Source: Caldisericota bacterium
Lineage (GTDB): Bacteria; Caldisericota; Caldisericia; Cryosericales; Cryosericaceae
DNA: 8,368 bases
Assembly: GCA_026390195.1 (NCBI GenBank)
Contig: JAPLGK010000131.1
Span: forward strand, 1 to 8,368
Reading direction: 5' to 3'
In this document: positions 1-5,504 of the stretch, piece after piece
Numbering within the stretch: the first letter of the stretch is position 1
Layout of the letters: each line of letters starts with the position of its first letter
The notes under the pieces: generated by a model
What the model saw: only the letters and a program-made list of their open reading frames with translations
Databases searched by the model: none
What the model was told of the DNA's origin: nothing
Made by a program: the position numbers and the translations under genes

Positions 1-1
1 A

Positions 2-2008
2 GGGGTGGCGCTCGAACTCGCCAAGAGTGACAAGAAAGGATCCAGCGGCGCCTCGACCGTGAACAGCGTCAGCGGTGTGAGCATTGGCAAAGCCGGGGTT
101 GGTGAGAAGTTTCTCCTCTCTGTCACGGGATATCCGGGAGCCGGTGAGCTGAGCGGCAAGGCCGGCGTCCAGGTGAGCGTCTCCTTCTCGGTGCTGGAAG
201 CGCTTGGCTATTCGGTGCTTGGATGGTCCAGCGCAGACGCTGTCTCGGCAGAAGTCGTGGTAGATCCTTTGAATACGTCATTCGAGCGGTTCGTCGTGAC
301 CATGTCCGTGCCACCCGACGACCGGGGTGAATCGCAGGAAACAAGGCTCACGGTAGACCGCTCCGTGCTCGGCGTCGCAGCAGAAGCGGCTATCGCACAA
401 TTCATGGCACTAGCTCCGACTGCCGCGTCACTGAGTGATCAACGCCTGGTTATTGGCAAGGAGTTCTGTGGGGAGATTCTGCGTGGCGTGGTGAATGCCG
501 TCTCGTCGGTCGCGATCCCATACGAGCACGTCGTCACACAAGACAAGAACCCGACCAGTATCGAGGTCGGATTGGGCGTCAACATCCTCGGCAACGAGGT
601 CGACCTGGCCATCAAGCCTACCTGGGGCCGCTATCAGTCGTACCCGGTCGAGCGTGGGGTGTTCGTTCCTGTCGACAAGGAGCTGCGGGTCGGCCGCATG
701 GTCAAGCTGGAGGCGTATCCGACGAACCTGTTCAGTGCTCAGGTGGACACGCTGCCGAGCGTCGTGGTCGAATTGCTGAAAGTTGTCGGAGACATCTTGT
801 CGAAGATATGGGACATCGCGACGGGCCTGCTCTCCTCAGCCGGAAACACCATCCTGTCGACTGGGGCCAAAGTCGGTGGGAAAGTGCTTGGCGGGGCGAC
901 GACTGTCTTTGAGAAGGGTACCAGCATCCTGCTTTCGCCATTTGGCGCGATGCCCGGTGTGTGGGCGATCCCCGTCGCTGCCACGTCGACGAAGCGAGTG
1001 ACGCAGATTGCGGCTCCGTCGGACGGGACAGGCTTCTCAGTGGGTGGTATCTATACCCTGCAGCCAGAGAACGGCACCCTGTCGAAGCCGGCATCGCTGA
1101 CAATGAACTACACTACTGAGGCTGCCGGCGTGCGTGACCCCGGGACCCTCGGGATCTACCACTATGACCTGCGGACGCGGAGCTGGACGCCGGTTCCCGC
1201 AACGCACGATCAGGCGACAAGGAAGCTGACTGCCCAGATCACTCAGCTGGGTGGCTACTGTATCGGATCCGACACGCAGCCTCCAGCATTCGAGCTGCTG
1301 CTGCCCTCCGGGACGCCGTCGGTCGTGACCACACTCCTGCCACAACTGGTCGTGGCGTGCCGTGACCAGGGAGCCGGCATCGTACCGGCGACGTTCACCG
1401 CTTCGATCGACGGCGACCCAATCCAGGCAGACTGGTCCGTGGCTGCCCTGCAGGGGACACTCACGGTGGTCGATCCTCTTGCGGACGGCAGCCATGTCCT
1501 GACCGTCGAGGCGAGCGACGGTACCGGGAACAAGGGCAGTGCAACATTCAGTCTCGAAGTGCGGCAGGCGCCCGCGCCGCCAGTGCTGCGGCTCGATAGC
1601 GTGAGCACGGCAAGAGTGCAGCTGGGGCTGGAGGCCGGCACAGGCGGTGGCCAGCCGACGTCATTCGTCCTCTGGCGAGCAGAGCCTGCGACAGGCATTG
1701 TCTATCACCGCATGGGTACGGTGAAGGCCGGAACGGGCGCATATGTCGACAAGGAGGTCCAGTCCGGTGCGACGTACCTCTATGCTGCGACGGCGCTGGC
1801 TTCTGCCCAGGCCGAAGGACCAATGTCCGAGCCGCTCGAGGTGACGCTGCCCTTGTCTCCCGGATCAGGAGACCAGAATGGGACGGAAGGATCCCGTGGC
1901 AGGCCACTGGCGTGGCTTCTCGTCATTTCCTTCATCGTGCTTCTGGGGCTGGTCGCGGCTATCGAGGGGTTGGTGAAGAAGCGCCGCAGGAGACCACCGG
2001 CAATCTGA
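2..2008 (+). CDS. Large exported, C-terminally membrane-anchored protein with Ig-like and FN3-like modules (5' partial)
   Basis: The frame is open to the left edge. A GTG at position 5 is in frame but has no separable ribosome binding site, and no signal peptide follows it, so the true start is probably upstream. Residues below count from that GTG (667 aa). Residues 1-250 match no family I recognise. Residues 250-315 are hydrophobic and rich in Gly, Ala and Ser. Residues 340-420 look like the beta-rich module that often precedes the end of bacterial surface proteins (an IYHYD strand, then TRSWTPVP, then an AQITQLGGY strand). Residues 427-519 resemble an Ig or cadherin-like fold (DGSHVLTVEASDGTGN). 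Residues 524-615 resemble fibronectin III (VLWRAEPATG, then YLYAATA). A single transmembrane helix at about 633-655 is followed by KKRRRR, which predicts an outside body and a cytoplasmic tail. A cell-surface role is inferred; substrate and partner are unknown. Confidence 0.8.
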   Translation, partial: GVALELAKSDKKGSSGASTVNSVSGVSIGKAGVGEKFLLSVTGYPGAGELSGKAGVQVSVSFSVLEALGYSVLGWSSADAVSAEVVVDPLNTSFERFVVTMSVPPDDRGESQETRLTVDRSVLGVAAEAAIAQFMALAPTAASLSDQRLVIGKEFCGEILRGVVNAVSSVAIPYEHVVTQDKNPTSIEVGLGVNILGNEVDLAIKPTWGRYQSYPVERGVFVPVDKELRVGRMVKLEAYPTNLFSAQVDTLPSVVVELLKVVGDILSKIWDIATGLLSSAGNTILSTGAKVGGKVLGGATTVFEKGTSILLSPFGAMPGVWAIPVAATSTKRVTQIAAPSDGTGFSVGGIYTLQPENGTLSKPASLTMNYTTEAAGVRDPGTLGIYHYDLRTRSWTPVPATHDQATRKLTAQITQLGGYCIGSDTQPPAFELLLPSGTPSVVTTLLPQLVVACRDQGAGIVPATFTASIDGDPIQADWSVAALQGTLTVVDPLADGSHVLTVEASDGTGNKGSATFSLEVRQAPAPPVLRLDSVSTARVQLGLEAGTGGGQPTSFVLWRAEPATGIVYHRMGTVKAGTGAYVDKEVQSGATYLYAATALASAQAEGPMSEPLEVTLPLSPGSGDQNGTEGSRGRPLAWLLVISFIVLLGLVAAIEGLVKKRRRRPPAI

Positions 2009-2082
2009 CGTTTCTCGCCGGCGTCGCGTCGGGCTCGAACGCGTGTGGCAGAGGGAAAATCCTCAAGGGACAAGGAGGGCGG

Positions 2083-2190
2083 ATGCGAGCGAGAAAAGCT
2101 GTCCTGAACATGCTAAGAGTGGAACCAGGAAGAGCAGACTCAAGGAACTTGCAATTTGCTCAGACACGTCTAAGATTCGCACGAATCTAA
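2083..2190 (+). CDS. Possible 35-codon small ORF in the spacer
   Basis: A purine-rich AAGGAGGG at 2072-2079 lies three bases before an ATG at 2083, and the frame stays open for 35 codons to TAA at 2188-2190. The product would be basic (about seven Arg) with no hydrophobic segment and no family I recognise. The spacing is short for a Shine-Dalgarno sequence. The ORF also overlaps the candidate promoter and the palindrome of the next gene, so it could be a leader peptide, a gene remnant or chance. I include it only because the upstream AAGGAGGG is the best-looking ribosome site in the spacer. Confidence 0.2.
   Translation: MRARKAVLNMLRVEPGRADSRNLQFAQTRLRFARI
2149..2176 (+). promoter_or_regulatory. 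Candidate sigma-70-type promoter for the stress protein-transporter pair
   Basis: TTGCAA at 2149-2154 (4 of 6 against TTGACA) and TAAGAT at 2171-2176 (4 of 6 against TATAAT) are 16 bases apart. They lie about 60 bases upstream of the ATG at 2237, in the only spacer before the two-gene unit. This is a pattern match by eye; the real consensus of this organism is unknown. Confidence 0.3.
2173..2188. promoter_or_regulatory. Perfect 7-bp inverted repeat overlapping the candidate -10 region (possible operator)
   Basis: AGATTCG and CGAATCT face each other across a 2-base CA centre. The left arm overlaps the candidate -10 element TAAGAT, which is where a repressor site would be expected. TCTAAGA also occurs as a direct copy at 2169-2175 and 2186-2192, one at each edge of the palindrome. 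No regulator gene is in the window to pair with it, so the operator role is inferred. Confidence 0.3.
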
Positions 2191-2236
2191 GAGAATTGCT
2201 CACTCCAGATATTGCTTGGGCAAGGGGGCCAGTCGA

Positions 2237-3040
2237 ATGTTCAAGAAGATTCTCATAGTCATTGATAACTCTGAAGTCATGAAGGATGTAGTTGAGTACA
2301 CTACAACGCTTTTTCCTGATGCTTTCTTCTACCTCTTCAGTATCATCAATCTCGGCTCGTTTGCGGGTTACTATGCAAAAGCAGTGTACAAGGAAATGAA
2401 CGAATTGAGCCAGCAAACACTGTTGATGCTTGAAGATCTTCTTGAAAAGAGGTCGATTCAATTCACGACAAAGACCGAGGTCGGGAATCCCATTGATGAG
2501 ATCTGCGGCTTTGCCCGCAACAACGAAATTGACCTCATTGTCATGGAGACTCATGCCGGAATGACTGCCAACAAAATCAAGCTGGGCAAGACGACATTCT
2601 CCATAATCATGCACTCCAATATTCCCGTGTTGCTTCTTGGAGAGGACTTGAAGCCCAATCCAACCCCAAGAATTCTACATCCCACTTCTGGCAGCAAGTA
2701 TTCTGAACTTGCGACCCGGATAACAGGCGAGGTTGCAGCTCAGTGGAAGAGTCCCGTAGACGTGCTTGTACTAAGCGACAATAGAGAGAGCGTCAAGACA
2801 CGGGTCGAGTCAATCCTGGCAGACTCCAAAGTGGGTGCTGATTTCAGTTTTGCCGAGCACGGCAAAGAAGTCTCCTCTGTCATGTCTCAAGCCTCAAACG
2901 CTGACATCATCATCGGCAGTAGAGGCTCACCAAGAAAGAGTTATAAGCTAAGATTCATATTCCGTCCTCTAGCGCTTGATCCCACCATTAGACTTGTGGT
3001 GGCATTTCTTCCAAAGCCGTTCCTGCTGGTTTGCGATTGA
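2237..3040 (+). CDS. Tandem-domain universal stress protein (UspA family)
   Basis: The protein has 267 residues from the ATG at 2237. I prefer this start to the in-frame TTG at 2216 because AAGGGGG at 2222-2228 sits eight bases before the ATG and MFKKILIVIDNS is a typical Usp first strand. Domain 1 covers about residues 1-135: strand 1 with Asp10, VGNPIDEI at 82-89, and IDLIVMETHAG at 98-108. Domain 2 covers about 145-267 and ends in ADIIIGSRGS at 222-231. In domain 1 the usual ATP-binding G-x2-G-x9-G(S/T) is degenerate: THAG replaces GxxG, and the next Gly follows after eight residues and is followed by Lys. In domain 2 GSRGS is kept but the third Gly is missing. Nucleotide binding is therefore uncertain. 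Usp proteins are cytoplasmic stress or nucleotide-responsive regulators, often encoded beside or fused to transporters. The transporter gene 23 bases downstream suggests a regulatory partnership (inferred). Confidence 0.85.
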   Translation: MFKKILIVIDNSEVMKDVVEYTTTLFPDAFFYLFSIINLGSFAGYYAKAVYKEMNELSQQTLLMLEDLLEKRSIQFTTKTEVGNPIDEICGFARNNEIDLIVMETHAGMTANKIKLGKTTFSIIMHSNIPVLLLGEDLKPNPTPRILHPTSGSKYSELATRITGEVAAQWKSPVDVLVLSDNRESVKTRVESILADSKVGADFSFAEHGKEVSSVMSQASNADIIIGSRGSPRKSYKLRFIFRPLALDPTIRLVVAFLPKPFLLVCD

Positions 3041-3063
3041 CTTCAAGGAGATAGCGTAGACAC

Positions 3064-4335
3064 ATGAGTCCCCAGATGACTTCGCTGGTCATATTCGTCC
3101 TCGTATACGCTTTCATCATTTTCAACGTCCTGCCGCGCTCAAGCGTTTCCCTGGTGGGAGCCTTCCTGCTTGTCGTCCTTGGTGTCCTTGAGCCACGAGA
3201 AATTGTCACTTCAATTAACTGGGAGGCAATTGGGCTTATCTTTGGCATGTTCATTCTGGTAAGAATGCTGACAGATAGCGGGTTTTTTGATTTCCTGAGT
3301 GTCAAAGTCCTCAAGCTTACGAAAGGTGTGCCCATCAATGTCCTGATTGCGTTTGCCCTGCTCACGGGATTGCTTGCGGCGTTTATGGACAGCATCACTG
3401 TCCTTCTCTTTATGAGCGCCTTGTCGATACAAATCGCCAAGAAATTGAAGATGAGTCCGGTTCCATTTGTCCTCTCGCAGATCACCGCTGCGAATATCGG
3501 CGGCAGCGCGACGCTCATGGGCGATCCTCCCAACATCATCCTCGGGACAGGCCTGGGGATCACCCTTGTCCAGTTTATCAAGTACCTTGCGCCAATTTCG
3601 ATGGCGATTCTCTTGTTGAATACGCTGTACTTCGTCCTGTTTTACAGGAAGATGTTTAGGAAGTCGGAGAAGTTTGATGCGGATTACCTGAAAAACCTGA
3701 ACCCCAGGGAGCACGTGAAGGATTATTACATGATGGTAGCATCAATGGGCAGTTTCGCCGTAGCGATCATCCTGCTGATACTGCATGAAAAGATCAATAT
3801 GCCGGTAGCATATGCAGGACTTATCGGGGCTTCTCTGGGACTTGTGCTCAACGGGAAGAAGGTGGCAAATATCTGGGAGTCCATTGACTGGGAAGTACTC
3901 CTGTTCTTCAGCACACTGTTCATCATCATAGGTTCGCTGGAAAAGACCGGGGTCATCGGATCGATTAGTAAAGCCATCGCCCACGTTTCAAATGGAAGCG
4001 CCCTTCTTACAAAAGGTATCCTTCTTTGGATGTCAGGCATTCTCTCTGGCGTCATTGATAACGTTCCTTTCGCAGCATCTATGGTGCCCGTCGTGAAACT
4101 CCTTGCACCAGCAGGAGCCGTATCGTTGTTGAGCATGGGACTGATCGTAAGCTTCGGCACAGACGTGGGAGGAAACTTCACGCCAATTGGTGCGTCAGCA
4201 AACGTTATTGGTCTTTCAATACTGTCCAAGGCGGGCATTGATGTGGAGTGGAAGGAGTATTTGAAGGCGGTTGTACCGATTACGTTCATCAATGTTTTCG
4301 TAGCTGGCGTCTTGTTCGCCATTTTCTACAAATAG
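3064..4335 (+). CDS. ArsB/NhaD-type (ion transporter superfamily) membrane permease
   Basis: This 423-residue, strongly hydrophobic protein has about 10-12 membrane segments. The start is fixed by a TAG in frame at 3052-3054; AAGGAG at 3045-3050 lies 13 bases ahead, slightly far. The internal two-fold repeat of this superfamily is visible. INWEAIGLIFGMFIL (51-65) pairs with IDWEVLLFFSTLFII (274-288). NIGGSATLMGDPPNII (144-159) pairs with DVGGNFTPIGASANVI (367-382). FMDSITVLLF (107-116) pairs with DNVPFAASMVP (332-342). The GDPPN signature is typical of the ArsB/NhaD/P-protein branch (SLC13-like permeases), which move arsenite, Na+ against H+, or anions. The substrate cannot be read from sequence. 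No arsR, arsA or arsC is present in the window, so arsenite export is not supported by context. It probably shares a transcript with the stress protein gene upstream. Confidence 0.88.
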   Translation: MSPQMTSLVIFVLVYAFIIFNVLPRSSVSLVGAFLLVVLGVLEPREIVTSINWEAIGLIFGMFILVRMLTDSGFFDFLSVKVLKLTKGVPINVLIAFALLTGLLAAFMDSITVLLFMSALSIQIAKKLKMSPVPFVLSQITAANIGGSATLMGDPPNIILGTGLGITLVQFIKYLAPISMAILLLNTLYFVLFYRKMFRKSEKFDADYLKNLNPREHVKDYYMMVASMGSFAVAIILLILHEKINMPVAYAGLIGASLGLVLNGKKVANIWESIDWEVLLFFSTLFIIIGSLEKTGVIGSISKAIAHVSNGSALLTKGILLWMSGILSGVIDNVPFAASMVPVVKLLAPAGAVSLLSMGLIVSFGTDVGGNFTPIGASANVIGLSILSKAGIDVEWKEYLKAVVPITFINVFVAGVLFAIFYK

Positions 4336-4356
4336 CGTATTGTTCCTGAAATGCAC

Positions 4357-4380
4357 CCAGGCCGCTCATGAGCTGCCTGG
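4357..4380. terminator. Near-perfect 24-base palindrome between convergent genes (possible bidirectional terminator)
   Basis: CCAGGC at 4357-4362 pairs with GCCTGG at 4375-4380, then one mismatch (4363/4374), then GCTC pairs with GAGC around the CATG centre. It lies in the 71-base gap between the transporter stop and the nurA stop. No T-run follows on the + strand. On the - strand only a short ATTTC follows, so intrinsic termination would be weak. The location between converging 3' ends is the main support. Confidence 0.45.
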
Positions 4381-4406
4381 ACGGATGGCGACAGCAGCGC
4401 GGTGGG

Positions 4407-5504
4407 TCATGGCTCACCTGAAGGAGCCTGCGCTGGCTTTGGTGCTGGCGTTTCGTCGGCGGCAAGTGTCCGCATGATGACACTGCGCAGAAAGCGCTGG
4501 TCTCCAAGCCGGTTCTTCAGCGCTGTCTCGAGTGCTCCTACCGGATACAGGTTCTGCGGCGCCCTGGTGTCGCCCCACAGGTTGCTGGAGTAGTGTACCG
4601 CGATGGCGGAGCTGAGGTTGGCTAGGTGGATCGCCTCGGTCAGCCCCATGACGGGGAGCTCGACGCGGACCAGGTTGGCCATCTGGCTGGCGAAGGGCGT
4701 GACCACTCGAAGACGCAGGAAGAAGCTCATCTTGCTGCTGCCGCTGCTTTCCGGGTAGCGGATCTCAAAGATCGGGGTGCGTTCGCTGGCCTTGAGTGAG
4801 AGCACTGTGGCAAACTGCTCACGCTGGAGGTAAGCCTCCTGGACGTTCTTGATGATGCCTGCCAGCTTGCCGGTGCCGGCGGCCAGGCGGTGTTCGTAGG
4901 GAATGGGACCGTCTGTCACGACTGCCTGCACGTCCGGGCGGTCCACCTCTTTCTGCGCCACATCATGCTCCAGCTCCTGCATGAGGTTGTTGAGCTCCTG
5001 GCCGAAGTCGCCCGGGTCATGACTTGCGGCAGTGCGAATCTCATACTCCACGTCGAACGGGCACGACGCGTCGCTTGCCAGCTTGAGCGTCTTCGTGTCC
5101 GGGTCCGGCGCGTTGGTCACGAAGTAGCGTCGCACTGACTCGTCGCACAGCGCCTCGGTAACGTCGTGGGCGCGGGAGCCGCACATCTGCATGCAGCCAG
5201 CTGCCACAGAACCGAAGACGCCATAGTATGGCGGATTGCCGTCGATGATGCCATGCATATCGATGCGGCGCACGCCGTCGACGAACGCGACGTGGACCGT
5301 GTCGACTTCCGCGAACGCCGCATCGGGCACCCGCACGGCCGCCCAGTGGTCAAGGTCGCGGCATTCGGTGGTCGGCACCACCTCATAGGAACGTTTCTGA
5401 TCAGTCAGTGTGATCTCAGTGGAACCGGTGTAGACACTCTGCCAGTAGTCAGGACGGATACGGAAGCGCCCCTTGCCTTGGACCAAAGGGCTCGGGGGCA
5501 TCAT
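4407..5504 (-). CDS. nurA: NurA-family DNA end-resection nuclease
   Basis: The 365-residue protein carries the order of blocks expected of the NurA domain: VAFVDGVRRID (72-82, candidate metal-binding Asp76), VVTDGPIP (195-202, candidate Asp198), GKLAGIIKN (212-220), FFLRLR (261-266) and APQNLYPVGALETALKNRLGD near the C-terminus (315-335). NurA is a Mn-dependent 5'-3' exonuclease and ssDNA endonuclease. In archaea it works with the HerA helicase and Mre11-Rad50 to make 3' tails for recombination. The start ATG overlaps the sbcC stop as ATGA, and GGGAG at 5514-5510 lies five bases upstream. A second ATG follows directly, so residue 1 or 2 could initiate. The catalytic His near the C-terminus of archaeal NurA is not obvious; Glu326 sits in the corresponding stretch. 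The last 15 residues are a Pro/Ala-rich tail. Family assignment is by motif memory plus context. Confidence 0.8.
   Translation of the reverse strand: MMPPSPLVQGKGRFRIRPDYWQSVYTGSTEITLTDQKRSYEVVPTTECRDLDHWAAVRVPDAAFAEVDTVHVAFVDGVRRIDMHGIIDGNPPYYGVFGSVAAGCMQMCGSRAHDVTEALCDESVRRYFVTNAPDPDTKTLKLASDASCPFDVEYEIRTAASHDPGDFGQELNNLMQELEHDVAQKEVDRPDVQAVVTDGPIPYEHRLAAGTGKLAGIIKNVQEAYLQREQFATVLSLKASERTPIFEIRYPESSGSSKMSFFLRLRVVTPFASQMANLVRVELPVMGLTEAIHLANLSSAIAVHYSSNLWGDTRAPQNLYPVGALETALKNRLGDQRFLRSVIMRTLAADETPAPKPAQAPSGEP

Noticed and set aside
1037..1907. Several 120-150-codon open frames on the - strand opposite the surface protein gene
   Set aside because: Shadows of a GC-rich coding frame; low-complexity Arg/Ser/Pro-rich translations.
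2009..2060. Terminator after the surface protein gene
   Set aside because: Only the short self-complementary CGCCGGCG is present, without a longer stem or a T-run.
2216..2236. TTG at 2216 as the start of the stress protein
   Set aside because: The ATG at 2237 has a well-spaced AAGGGGG, and the added residues (from the ribosome site itself) do not fit a Usp N-terminus.
2063..2614. 183-codon open frame on the - strand across the spacer and the stress protein gene
   Set aside because: It overlaps well-supported Usp coding sequence in antisense and has no recognisable motif.
3064..4335. Arsenic-resistance operon
   Set aside because: The permease family includes ArsB, but no arsR, arsA or arsC accompanies it and the neighbour is a universal stress protein; the substrate is left open.
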